A program made the translations under genes and the position numbers. A stretch of DNA of 64,000 nt from Candidatus Villigracilis affinis (GTDB lineage Bacteria; Chloroflexota; Anaerolineae; Anaerolineales; Villigracilaceae). Positions 17,517 through 26,813 of this stretch are shown here, piece after piece; position 1 is the first letter of the stretch; every line of letters starts with the position of its first letter. The notes below the pieces were generated by a model. It made no database searches and was not told the DNA's origin. It saw only the letters and a list, made by a program, of their open reading frames with translations. The DNA is taken from the NCBI GenBank assembly GCA_016718275.1, contig JADKEA010000026.1:1-64000 (forward strand), read 5' to 3'.

Positions 17517-20500
17517 ATGAATATTCCTTCTGATCATAGAAACGACCTCCCGCTGTATGTTTATGGAAGTACTGAACAGGTTGCGAGAATATTTTACTGG
17601 TTCACGATCTCGATCCTTATCTCTATGCTGGTGGGGGTTCTTGTTTCGCTTTCAACCAATAATATTCCGCCGATCAAATTTTTAGTCGCCAGTGTCCCTT
17701 TCGTTCTTTTTCCGCTTTTTCTTGTTCGCCGCGAGAGATTTGAATGGGCAGCCGTCTGCCTTGCGGTCGTGTTATTGATCCTGTTGACAGTCCTGGCGAC
17801 CGTCGGATTGGGAATACACCAGATCAGCAACCTGGGCTTCCCCGTCATTTTGATCGTTTCCAGTTTAGTGATCAGGAAGCGGACCATGATGTTTCTGACG
17901 GCCTTCTCGATCGGCTGTGTAGCATGGCTTGTGTTTGGGGAATTGTATGGCTTATTTGTCCCTGAATCGCTTGTGAAAAGCGTGTCCGGGGATTTTGCTT
18001 CAGCGGCTCTGTCATTGCTGGTAACCGCATTCATGGTTCGTTTTCTTACTGAAACCCTGTTTAAAAATACTCTCCTGCTTCAAAAAGAGCTGAGAGAACG
18101 GGGGCTGGCGGAGGAGAAATATCGAGCCATCGTGGATAATTCCATTGATGGGATCTTTCAAAGCACGGTGGATGGAAAATTCCTCAACGTGAATCCAGCC
18201 ATGGCGCGGATGTATGGATATGAATCCCCGCAGGAAATGATGCGGCTTGTCACGGATATTTCATCCCAGATCTATGTATCGTCCGAGCAAAGAGATGCCC
18301 TTCGCCGTCAACTTGATGCGGAGAAGTCGGTCGCGGGATTCGAATCCCAGGATTACCGCAAGGACGGCTCCACTTTTTGGGTATCTGCCAACATCCGTGC
18401 GGTTTATGATGAAAATGGGAATATCCTGTATTACGAAGGAACTGCCGAAGATATTACACTTCGCAAGAATGTTGAACTGGAGCGTCAGCAGGCAGAGGAT
18501 AAACTTCTCCAATTCAGAAAGCTAATGGACGAATCGAATGACTGCATTTTTTTGATCGACCCGCAAACCAGTCGATATATCGATTTCAACAGGACCGTCT
18601 GCGACAAACTCGGGTACAGCCGCGAGGAATTGCTCCGGATTGGTGTGGTAAATATTGCCGAGCACATTACCGATCTGGAGGTGTGGCAGAAAAGAGTTGC
18701 GCTCGTGCGTGAAACTGGTGGTCTCATTTTCGAATCCAATTACCGCCGAAAAGATGGGACGAAATTTCCCACAGAGGTCAGCGCCCGCATGTTGGATTAT
18801 GACGGGGAAAAGATCATTGTTGCAAATGTGCGCGATATCACCGAACGCAAACAGGTAGAGGAGGCGCTGCGTGAAAGCGAGGAACGCTTCCGCAGTGTAT
18901 TCGAGAGCGCGACTATCGGACTCTATCGCACCACATTGGATGGAAACATTCTGCTGGCCAATACAACGCTTGCCCGCATGCTTGGCTTCGAAACAGTCGC
19001 AGAGTTGATGCGGCATGACAGGGTGGGTGATCCCGTCATCGTAGATTATGCCCAAAGTGAATTCCTTCAGACCATAAACACGATAGGAGAGGTGCGCGAC
19101 TTTGAAACCCGCTGGACCAGGGTGGATGGCGTCTTTCTTTCTGTGCGCGAAAATGTGAAGCTGATCCGCGACAAAAACGGCGATCCTCTTTATTTTGAAG
19201 GGACCGTTGAAGATATCACCGAGCGCAAGCATGCCGAACGGGCCCTGCAAAAAAACCAGCAGCGCCTTCAAGCCTTTTTCAACCAATCGCTGGATGGATT
19301 CTTCTTCTGCATGTTCGATGAACCTCAACCCTGGGGTGATGCAGACAATAAAGAGGAAACGCTGAATTACATTTTCGCCACCCAGCGGTACACAGATGTA
19401 AATAACGCCATGCTGGAGCAGTATCAGGTCACCCGTGAGAAATTCCTCAGCCTTACTTCCAGTGATATCTTTGCGCACGACCCCCAGCAGGGACTACGCT
19501 TGCGCAGACAGTTGTTTGACGATGGCCACCTGCATCTGCAAACCTACGAGCGCAAAAGCGATGGCACCCCCGTCTGGTTCGAGGGCGATTATGTCTGCAT
19601 GTACGATGACCAAAAACGCATTACAGGTTTCTTCGGTATTCAACGCGATATTACCGACCGCAAAAAAGTCGAATCGGAGCGTGAGAGTCTGATCGAGGAA
19701 CTGGCGTTGAAGAATGCCGAGTCTGAAACACTGCGCGAAAGCCTGGCGGGAATTGTCGGCACGTTTGAATTCATCGAGATCCTTCAGCACATTTTGGATC
19801 AGATCAGGCACGTCATCCCATATGACAGCGCTTCCGTGTGGAGATGGGAAGACAGCCGCCAAAAATTTATTTGTGGCCGTGATCTGCCTCCCCTTTTTCA
19901 GGCCACCGCCATTGAAATCGAACTGGATGTAAACGAAAACAACTCCGCTTTCCCGATACTTCTGGGGAAGGTTCCCTACGTTTTGAATAACAATGTTCAG
20001 GAGGAATTGAACGACTTTAATCAGGAACCGCATACCTACGTTAATTCCTGGCTGGCAATTCCATTGAAGACCCGCGGAAAGATCGTCGGTTTGATCGCAT
20101 TGGATGGCAAGTCGAAGAATCAATTCAATGAGCGTCATACCCAGCTGGCTGTCACCTTTGCCAATCAGGTGGCGATCGCGCTGGAGAATGCAAGTCTCTT
20201 CACCGAGCTGCAAAACGAATTGGGTGAACGCGAGAAACTCATCAAGGAATTGGAATTAAAGAATGCGGAACTCGAACGCTTCACCTATACCGTGTCACAT
20301 GACCTGAAGTCGCCGCTTGTTACCATCAATGGATTTCTTGGCTACCTGAAAGGTGATACAGCCTCAGGCAATATGGATCGCGTGAAATCCGATATCCAGC
20401 GCATTCAAGATGCCGTCGATAAAATGCATTTGCTGCTCAGGGATTTGCTGGAACTGTCGAGGGTTGGCCGCATCATGAATCCGCCCGAGAAGATTCAATT

Positions 20501-20960
20501 TGAAAGCCTGGTGAATGATGCAGTGGAGATCGTCCATGGGCGGCTTGAAAAACAGGGTGTGACGGTGCAGCTATCCCCCTCGAACGGGACTCAGCCCGGC
20601 CTGCCAGCTGTTTATGGAGATCGTCAGCGTCTGACAGAGGTTCTGCAAAATCTGATCGACAATGCCGCCAAATATATGGGCGACCAGATTTCGCCGCATA
20701 TTGAGATCGGTCAGGCTGGCGAAGATAATGGCCGCGCGATATTCTTTGTCAGGGATAATGGCATCGGCATCGACCCCGAACATCATGAACGTATCTTTGG
20801 TCTCTTCAACAAGCTGGACGCAAAGTCCGAGGGCACAGGTGTGGGGCTCGCCCTGGTGAAGCGGATTATCGAAATTCATGGCGGCCGTATCTGGGTTGAT
20901 TCGAAAGTGGGCGCTGGCGCCACGTTTTATTTCACCCTGTCCATTAAATCCGGCCTGTAA
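17517..20960 (+). CDS. Membrane multi-sensor histidine kinase (4 PAS, GAF)
   Basis: 1147 residues. Six or so membrane helices at about 25-190 include the conserved stretch GLGIHQISNLGFPVILIV. Then PAS units start near 200, 334, 457 and 582, most ending in a DITERK-like PAC sequence. A GAF domain lies at about 745-900. HisKA has the motif VSHDLKSPL with phospho-acceptor His928. HATPase has N-box NLIDNAAKYMG near 1046, DNGIGID and GTGVGLALVK near 1106. The helices and the PAS/GAF chain suggest integration of a membrane signal with cytoplasmic ligands or redox. No response regulator is adjacent, so its partner must be elsewhere. AAGGA lies before the ATG. It is paralogous to the kinase at 21418-25155. 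Confidence 0.93.
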   Translation: MNIPSDHRNDLPLYVYGSTEQVARIFYWFTISILISMLVGVLVSLSTNNIPPIKFLVASVPFVLFPLFLVRRERFEWAAVCLAVVLLILLTVLATVGLGIHQISNLGFPVILIVSSLVIRKRTMMFLTAFSIGCVAWLVFGELYGLFVPESLVKSVSGDFASAALSLLVTAFMVRFLTETLFKNTLLLQKELRERGLAEEKYRAIVDNSIDGIFQSTVDGKFLNVNPAMARMYGYESPQEMMRLVTDISSQIYVSSEQRDALRRQLDAEKSVAGFESQDYRKDGSTFWVSANIRAVYDENGNILYYEGTAEDITLRKNVELERQQAEDKLLQFRKLMDESNDCIFLIDPQTSRYIDFNRTVCDKLGYSREELLRIGVVNIAEHITDLEVWQKRVALVRETGGLIFESNYRRKDGTKFPTEVSARMLDYDGEKIIVANVRDITERKQVEEALRESEERFRSVFESATIGLYRTTLDGNILLANTTLARMLGFETVAELMRHDRVGDPVIVDYAQSEFLQTINTIGEVRDFETRWTRVDGVFLSVRENVKLIRDKNGDPLYFEGTVEDITERKHAERALQKNQQRLQAFFNQSLDGFFFCMFDEPQPWGDADNKEETLNYIFATQRYTDVNNAMLEQYQVTREKFLSLTSSDIFAHDPQQGLRLRRQLFDDGHLHLQTYERKSDGTPVWFEGDYVCMYDDQKRITGFFGIQRDITDRKKVESERESLIEELALKNAESETLRESLAGIVGTFEFIEILQHILDQIRHVIPYDSASVWRWEDSRQKFICGRDLPPLFQATAIEIELDVNENNSAFPILLGKVPYVLNNNVQEELNDFNQEPHTYVNSWLAIPLKTRGKIVGLIALDGKSKNQFNERHTQLAVTFANQVAIALENASLFTELQNELGEREKLIKELELKNAELERFTYTVSHDLKSPLVTINGFLGYLKGDTASGNMDRVKSDIQRIQDAVDKMHLLLRDLLELSRVGRIMNPPEKIQFESLVNDAVEIVHGRLEKQGVTVQLSPSNGTQPGLPAVYGDRQRLTEVLQNLIDNAAKYMGDQISPHIEIGQAGEDNGRAIFFVRDNGIGIDPEHHERIFGLFNKLDAKSEGTGVGLALVKRIIEIHGGRIWVDSKVGAGATFYFTLSIKSGL

Positions 20961-21377
20961 ATGTTTATGGTCTCTGCCTCCAATATGCCCAAGGTCGAGA
21001 CTTATATTCAACCCGATCTGCCGGATGTTTATGGAGACCGCCATCGTTTGATAGAGGTTATGCAAAACCTCATTGATAACGCCGCCAAATATATGGGCGG
21101 ACAGACCGCTCCATACATCGAGATCGGACTCAGAGGACGGGAGAATGACCGTCTGGTGTTTTTCATCAAGGACAATGGCATGGGCATTGCCCCCGACCAT
21201 TACGAACTCATTTTCGGCCTTTTCAATAAACTGGATGCAAAGTCTGAGGGTACGGGCGTGGGACTTGCCCTTGTAAAAAGGATCATTGAAACTCACAGTT
21301 GCCGTATCTGGGTGGAATCAAAAACAGGCATGGGCTCCACGTTTTATTTCACCCTGCCCAGCCCATCAAGTATGTGA
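20961..21377 (+). CDS. Orphan HATPase_c module, remnant of a third histidine kinase
   Basis: 138 residues that consist only of the ATP-binding domain: QPDLPDVYGDRHRL, NLIDNAAKYMG, DNGMGIAPDH, GTGVGLALVKRII and a final STFYFTLPSP. All nucleotide boxes look intact, but there is no sensor, HisKA or phospho-acceptor His. Its ATG follows directly on the stop of the upstream kinase (TAAATG) with no ribosome site of its own, so translation would rely on coupling. It closely resembles the ends of both neighbouring kinases. The likeliest origin is partial tandem duplication or deletion within a kinase array; a free ATPase that acts on other proteins is possible but unsupported. Confidence 0.75.
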   Translation: MFMVSASNMPKVETYIQPDLPDVYGDRHRLIEVMQNLIDNAAKYMGGQTAPYIEIGLRGRENDRLVFFIKDNGMGIAPDHYELIFGLFNKLDAKSEGTGVGLALVKRIIETHSCRIWVESKTGMGSTFYFTLPSPSSM

Positions 21378-21417
21378 ATGGAAAAGTGCATTCAAACCCA
21401 TTAATAGGATGTAAGCC

Positions 21418-24400
21418 ATGAAGGATAGCGATTTAAGTAAAAAAATTATAGGTGACCCGTTCAATGATGCCTACTGGAATGTTCGAAGTGTCGCGAGGAT
21501 CTTTAATTTATTCATTGGTGTGACAGCGCTCGTCCTGCTTGGAGGAGTATTTGCTGTACTGACCACACAGAACATCGTGGCTGCCTCCATCCTCGGGTCG
21601 AATTTGCTTTTTCTGCCGATTGCAGCCTTCTTTGTGAATGAAAAGAAATTCGACCTTGCCGCCACATCGCTTGCCATCATGTTGATCCTGACGAATACGC
21701 TGCTGGCCACCCGTGGACTCGGCATTCATCACATCAGCAATATGGCGTTCCCGGCAATTCTCATTGTCGCCAGCCTGGTCACCAGAAAAAGAACATTGTT
21801 CTTTCTGGTTCTTCTGAACATTTTATGCGTTGCCTGGCTGGTGTTTGGTGAATTGTGGGGTCTTTATACGCCCGGGGTTCTTGTGCGCAGTGTGCCCGGG
21901 GATTTCTTCTCTGCCTGCATTATCATCGTTGCGACAGCCATCTTTGGGTACAGACTGACGGAATATCTTTTCAATGGTCTTTCAATGCTGCAAAAAGAGG
22001 TTGCAGAACGGAAATCTGCGGAAGACAGCCTGCATCAGCGCGAAGCCATTTTGGAATCCATTACATTTGCCGCGGAACAGTTTTTGAAATCGCCTGATTG
22101 GCGCGAAAATATCAATACGGTCCTCGAACGACTCGGAAAAACGATCCATGCCTCGCATGCCTACCTGTTCGAACATCACAGCGGACCCAATAATGAGCCG
22201 TTGGATTCGATGCGCTTTGAATGGACCGCGCCCGGATATCCAAGCGACCTGAATAACCCCGAATTTCAAAACTCACCTTTGGATGACGAAGGCTTTGAAC
22301 ATTATCATCAGACTTTGATGGATGGACAGCCGTTTGTAGGGAATACATCTTCATTCCTTCCCGCTGAACGGGAGTATTTTTCTGCGTTGGGGATCAAATC
22401 CATTTTGGAGGTTCCCCTTTTTGTAAATGGACAATGGTGGGGCACGATCGGGTTCGATGATTTCGAAAAGGAGCGGGATTGGAATTTTGCGGAGGTGGAT
22501 ACGCTCAAGATCGCTGGTGGCGTGCTCAGTGCGGCGATCCAGCGCGAGAAAGCTGATTCAGCCTTGCAGGAGTCTGAACGGATCTATCGTCAGGCGATTG
22601 AAGCGGCGGGGGCTGTTCCCTATTATCAGGATTATCATCAAAACCGCTATACATTCATCGGCAGGGGAATTGAGCAGATCGTTGGTTACCCTGCGGAGGA
22701 ATTCACTCCCCAGATATGGAACAAGATCATAAAGGAAAGTATTCCGCTTGGAGAAGGGAGAGGATTGCCGGTTGAGGATGTGGTTCGACGCGTTCGCACG
22801 GGAATGTTCCGTGCGTGGCAATCAGATATCCGCGTGATTTTACCGGGCGGAAAAGAACGCTGGTTGAATGACAGTGCCGTTGAGATGTTCGATGAATCCG
22901 ATGTGTCGTATGCCTCCATCGGTATTCTTCAGGATGTGACGGACCGCAAGCTGGCTGAATTCAATTTGAGGAAACACGAATCACTGCTTGAAGCCATTAC
23001 CTTCTCTGCTGAGCAGTTTTTGAAGACGGCTGACTGGCGCGAAACCATCAATGTAGTTCTGGAAAGGCTTGGCAGGGAATTTAACTCTTCGCATGCCTAT
23101 TTATTCCAAAAACACAACGGCCAGGGTAATCAGATCGTTTCCTCCATGATCCATGAGTGGACTGCGTCGGGATTGGAAACCGATCTCGATTCGCCGGAGT
23201 TTCAAAATATGCCGCCGAACTCGATGGGATTTGAACGTCTCTACAAGATTCTGGATAGCGGCGAGCCGCTGGTGGGGAGCGCATCTTTTTTCAAATCCGA
23301 GGAAAAAGACTATTTGCGTTCCATAAACGTGGCTGCACTGCTTGAAATTCGAGTCATTGTAAATGGGGAACATTGGGGCACGCTTGGCGTGGATGATATC
23401 TACCATGAACGCGAATGGACATCCATGGAAGTGGATGTGATCAAAGTGGCGGCAGGAGTTTTGGGCGCCGCCATTGAACGCCAGTTGAATGATGATGCGT
23501 TGAAACACGAACTGATGGAACGTAAACGCGCCGAAATGGCGCTGCGATTTTCAGAAGAAAAATTTTCCAAGGCCTTTCATACCACACCCATGCTGATGAC
23601 CATAGAAAATCAGGAGGGTCGTTTCATCGATGCGAACAAGGCATTTTTAGATACCTTTGGGTTGGAGCGCGAGGCTGTGATCGGATATGGCGCCTCCGAG
23701 CTTGGCATTTTTCAAAACGCGGAGGACATGTATTCATTGCGCAGGGAATATCAGGAAAAAGGTGTCCTGAAGGATTTTGAAATTGGATTCCGTCGAAAAT
23801 CTGGTGAGGGTGGAATCGCCTTGCTCTCCAGCGAGAAATTCTATGTGGACGCTGATGTGTACATCCTGACCTCTGCACTCGACATCACAGACCGCAAACG
23901 GGCGGAAGGGGAGCGCGAAAGACTCATCGCCGACTTGAAGGTCAAAAATGCCGAGGCGGAAACCATTCGCGAAACGACTGCCATTGTGACTTCCACTCTC
24001 GATGTTTCGGAGACCGTGCAGCGTATTCTCGAACAGCTCAAACGTGTGGTCAGTTACGACAGCGCCTCGGTCTGGCTATACAACGGAGAGGTTGCCCAAC
24101 TTATGGGCGGGATCGGTTTGCCCGATCTGACCGAGGAAGATCGAATATATCGCGTTAACGAAATGGAACCTGATTACATTTTCTGGACGCAGGAACTTCC
24201 CTATGTGTTGATCGACGATATCCAAAAGGACTTTCCCCAATTCCCCGATTTCCTGCATGGCTGGCTTGCCGTCCCACTCAAGGCACGTGGAAAATTGCTT
24301 GGCTTTATTGCGTTGGACGGTCACAAAGTGGATCAGTTCACCGAGCGCGATGCCCAACTTGCCCTGACCTATGCCAATCAGGTTTCCATTGCGTTGGAGA

Positions 24401-25155
24401 ATGCGCGTCTTTTTTCAGATGTGCAGAGTCAATTGGATGAGCGCCAGAAATTGATCAACGAGTTGGAAAACAAGAACAGCGAACTCGAACGGTTTACCTA
24501 CACGGTTTCGCATGACTTAAAATCCCCATTAGTCACCATTAGCGGTTATCTTGGTTATCTCGAAAGGGATGCGCTTTCTGGAAAAACGGATCGCCTCAAA
24601 CTTGACCTGCTGCGTATTCAGGAAGCGGTCCGCAAGATGCAGACTTTGCTCAACGAACTGCTCGAACTCTCGCGCATCGGACGCATGGTAAATGCATCGC
24701 AAATTGTTCCATTCGATGAACTGGTTCGTGAAGCCATGGAAATCGCCCATGGGCAAATCGAGGCGAATCAGGTAACGATTCTGACTCAGCCGGGCCTGCC
24801 AGCCGTATATGGAGATAAACCACGCCTTGTCGAAACCCTGCAAAACCTGATCGATAATGCCGCCAAATACATGGGCAGTCAACTCAATCCGCTGATTGAG
24901 ATCGGCCAGCAAGGCGAAGAGAATGGCTTGTTGATTTTCTTCGTCCGCGATAATGGCATGGGCATCGAAGCCGCACACCATGAACGCATCTTCGGCCTTT
25001 TTGAAAAATTGGATATTAAATCCGAAGGCACAGGCGTGGGGCTGGCCCTGGTAAAAAGGATCATCGAAGTCCATGGAGGCAGGATCTGGGTTGAGAGTGT
25101 TCCAGGGCAGGGATCCACTTTTTATTTCACACTGCCCAAGCCTGATAACGCTTGA
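21418..25155 (+). CDS. Membrane multi-sensor histidine kinase (3 GAF, 2 PAS)
   Basis: 1245 residues. The N-terminal membrane sensor (about residues 20-190) contains GLGIHHISNMAFPAILIV, matching the upstream kinase. GAF-like domains lie at about 205-385 and 525-695; both begin with the paralogous pattern EAITFSAEQFLK-TADWRE. PAS domains lie at about 390-515 and 705-825, and a third GAF at about 840-1005. HisKA has VSHDLKSPL with phospho-acceptor His1032. HATPase has NLIDNAAKYMG, DNGMGIE and GTGVGLALVK. The output end is nearly identical to the upstream kinase while the sensors differ, which points to module swapping after duplication. No regulator gene is near. A terminator follows at 25221. 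Confidence 0.93.
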   Translation: MKDSDLSKKIIGDPFNDAYWNVRSVARIFNLFIGVTALVLLGGVFAVLTTQNIVAASILGSNLLFLPIAAFFVNEKKFDLAATSLAIMLILTNTLLATRGLGIHHISNMAFPAILIVASLVTRKRTLFFLVLLNILCVAWLVFGELWGLYTPGVLVRSVPGDFFSACIIIVATAIFGYRLTEYLFNGLSMLQKEVAERKSAEDSLHQREAILESITFAAEQFLKSPDWRENINTVLERLGKTIHASHAYLFEHHSGPNNEPLDSMRFEWTAPGYPSDLNNPEFQNSPLDDEGFEHYHQTLMDGQPFVGNTSSFLPAEREYFSALGIKSILEVPLFVNGQWWGTIGFDDFEKERDWNFAEVDTLKIAGGVLSAAIQREKADSALQESERIYRQAIEAAGAVPYYQDYHQNRYTFIGRGIEQIVGYPAEEFTPQIWNKIIKESIPLGEGRGLPVEDVVRRVRTGMFRAWQSDIRVILPGGKERWLNDSAVEMFDESDVSYASIGILQDVTDRKLAEFNLRKHESLLEAITFSAEQFLKTADWRETINVVLERLGREFNSSHAYLFQKHNGQGNQIVSSMIHEWTASGLETDLDSPEFQNMPPNSMGFERLYKILDSGEPLVGSASFFKSEEKDYLRSINVAALLEIRVIVNGEHWGTLGVDDIYHEREWTSMEVDVIKVAAGVLGAAIERQLNDDALKHELMERKRAEMALRFSEEKFSKAFHTTPMLMTIENQEGRFIDANKAFLDTFGLEREAVIGYGASELGIFQNAEDMYSLRREYQEKGVLKDFEIGFRRKSGEGGIALLSSEKFYVDADVYILTSALDITDRKRAEGERERLIADLKVKNAEAETIRETTAIVTSTLDVSETVQRILEQLKRVVSYDSASVWLYNGEVAQLMGGIGLPDLTEEDRIYRVNEMEPDYIFWTQELPYVLIDDIQKDFPQFPDFLHGWLAVPLKARGKLLGFIALDGHKVDQFTERDAQLALTYANQVSIALENARLFSDVQSQLDERQKLINELENKNSELERFTYTVSHDLKSPLVTISGYLGYLERDALSGKTDRLKLDLLRIQEAVRKMQTLLNELLELSRIGRMVNASQIVPFDELVREAMEIAHGQIEANQVTILTQPGLPAVYGDKPRLVETLQNLIDNAAKYMGSQLNPLIEIGQQGEENGLLIFFVRDNGMGIEAAHHERIFGLFEKLDIKSEGTGVGLALVKRIIEVHGGRIWVESVPGQGSTFYFTLPKPDNA

Positions 25156-25220
25156 TTCTTTAATTGCAGAAGTGCTGAGTTCGCGGAGTTCGTCTCCTCA
25201 AGCTCTGCATTGGAGATATA

Positions 25221-25260
25221 AAATCACCCGCGAAGATTTTCGCGGGTGATTTTTGTTTTT
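25221..25260. terminator. Bidirectional terminator
   Basis: Perfect arms AAATCACCCGCGAA (25221-25234) and TTCGCGGGTGATTT (25239-25252), 4-base loop, then TTTTGTTTTT. It lies between the convergent histidine-kinase and phosphohexomutase genes. Confidence 0.9.
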
Positions 25261-26721
25261 TTATACTACGCTTTCGGCAACTGTCTTTCCGTATCCCATC
25301 AGCGCTTTGACCATTTCCATGTTTCTGCCTTCGGCATACACACGCAGTACAGGCTCCGTGCCCGAAGGGCGGATCAACAGCCACGAGTCGTCGGCCATGA
25401 TGTATTTCACGCCGTCACGTTGACTGATCTCATTCACTTTTTGACCACCGATTTCCTTCGGCGCTTTCTGGGTGAGGAACTCGGTCATTTCGGCTTTGGC
25501 GACGGGACGGCTGAGGCGCAGGTCAACGCGCTCGTACAAAGCAGGGCCGACATCTGCCAGCAAATCATTCACCATCTCGAACAACGATTTCTTTGCCTCG
25601 GCGATCATTTCCACGAGCAGCAAGCCCATGATGGGGCCGTCGCCTTCGGGAATGTGTCCTTTGAAAGAGATGCCGCCCGATTCCTCGCCGCCGATGAGCA
25701 CATCTTCCTTCATCATATGGTCGGCAATGTGATTAAAGCCCACAGGGGTTTCGTGAAGTTTCAAACCGTAACGCTTTGCAAGACGGTCGATCATGCGTGT
25801 GGTCGAAACCGTGCGGACCACGGAACCTGTCCAGCCGCGTTTTTCAACGAGATACTTCAAAGACAAAGCCATGATCTTGTGCGGGTCGACGAAATTTCCG
25901 CGCTCGTCCATTGCTCCGATACGGTCTGCATCGCCGTCGGTAACGACACCGAAATTACCCATACCCGAACTGACTGCGCTCGCCAGCGGGCCAAGATATT
26001 TTGCAATGGGTTCAGGATGAACGCCGCCGAAGCCGGGATTCATCTCGCCGCGAATTTCGGCGATCTCGCAACCCGTGCCCTGCAAAAAGGATTTGATGAC
26101 GCCGCGTCCCGAACCATACATCGCATCCACAACAAAACGCTGGGGATTATCGGCAATGATGTCGGTGCGGATCAGTTTTTGTAGATGTTCGAAATAGGCT
26201 GGCAGCGGATTGAATTTCTGGATCAGGCCCGCATCACGCGCCTTGTTGAAATCCATCAGGTTGGGGCCGCGCGCCTGTTCTTCATTGTCGTTGATATACA
26301 CTTCCACGCGACGGCATTGCTCGGGCAAAGCCGAACCGCCGAACGCGCCCTTGAGCTTGAGACCGTTGTAGCGCGGAGCGTTATGAGATGCGGTGATCAT
26401 GATGCCTGCAATGGCATGTTGATGCTTTACCGCAAAAGAGATTGCAGGTGTGGGTGAATCAGATTGAGCGAGGAACACAGTGAAGCCGTTGGCGGCCAGC
26501 ACGCGCGCGACTTCTCCCGCAAAGCGGTCTGAAAGAAAGCGTGTGTCATAACCGACTACGATCTTCTTTTTGTCCGGGCCGTTTTCGCCGTTTGTGGATT
26601 TATCCCAGTGATCGGATGCTACTGCATCTGCGATGGCCTGGGTCACGATGCGCAGGTTATCAAATGTAAAGCTGTCTGAGATGACGGCACGCCAGCCGTC
26701 GGTTCCAAAGTGAATGGGCAT
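25261..26721 (-). CDS. Phosphoglucomutase/phosphomannomutase family protein
   Basis: Interconverts hexose 1- and 6-phosphates through a phosphoserine (family knowledge), feeding glycogen, trehalose or cell-surface sugars. The 486 residues hold the four family signatures: active-site loop MITASHNAPRYNG with the phospho-Ser, metal loop TDGDADRIGAMD, sugar loop GEESGGISFKG and phosphate loop RPSGTEPVLRVY. I chose the ATG at 26721 (product begins MPIHFGTDGWRA) because GGAG lies about 8 bases upstream and homologues begin there; the longer frame to 26787 has no such site. Glucose versus mannose preference cannot be read from GEESGG alone. Confidence 0.92.
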   Translation of the reverse strand: MPIHFGTDGWRAVISDSFTFDNLRIVTQAIADAVASDHWDKSTNGENGPDKKKIVVGYDTRFLSDRFAGEVARVLAANGFTVFLAQSDSPTPAISFAVKHQHAIAGIMITASHNAPRYNGLKLKGAFGGSALPEQCRRVEVYINDNEEQARGPNLMDFNKARDAGLIQKFNPLPAYFEHLQKLIRTDIIADNPQRFVVDAMYGSGRGVIKSFLQGTGCEIAEIRGEMNPGFGGVHPEPIAKYLGPLASAVSSGMGNFGVVTDGDADRIGAMDERGNFVDPHKIMALSLKYLVEKRGWTGSVVRTVSTTRMIDRLAKRYGLKLHETPVGFNHIADHMMKEDVLIGGEESGGISFKGHIPEGDGPIMGLLLVEMIAEAKKSLFEMVNDLLADVGPALYERVDLRLSRPVAKAEMTEFLTQKAPKEIGGQKVNEISQRDGVKYIMADDSWLLIRPSGTEPVLRVYAEGRNMEMVKALMGYGKTVAESVV

Positions 26722-26813
26722 GTAGAGGTCTCCAAAAGGATGGTGGATGAAAGATAAAGGATGAACATAAGGCAGGGATCGATTCATCCTTCAGCCTCAT
26801 GTTCATCCTTGTT

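Noticed and set aside
18522..19478. 318-residue antisense frame within the first histidine kinase
   Set aside because: The plus-strand kinase is clear from its motifs, and the antisense protein has no recognisable domain.
25246..26184. 312-residue plus-strand frame opposite the phosphohexomutase gene
   Set aside because: His/Cys-scattered composition without domains; the minus-strand gene carries four family signatures.
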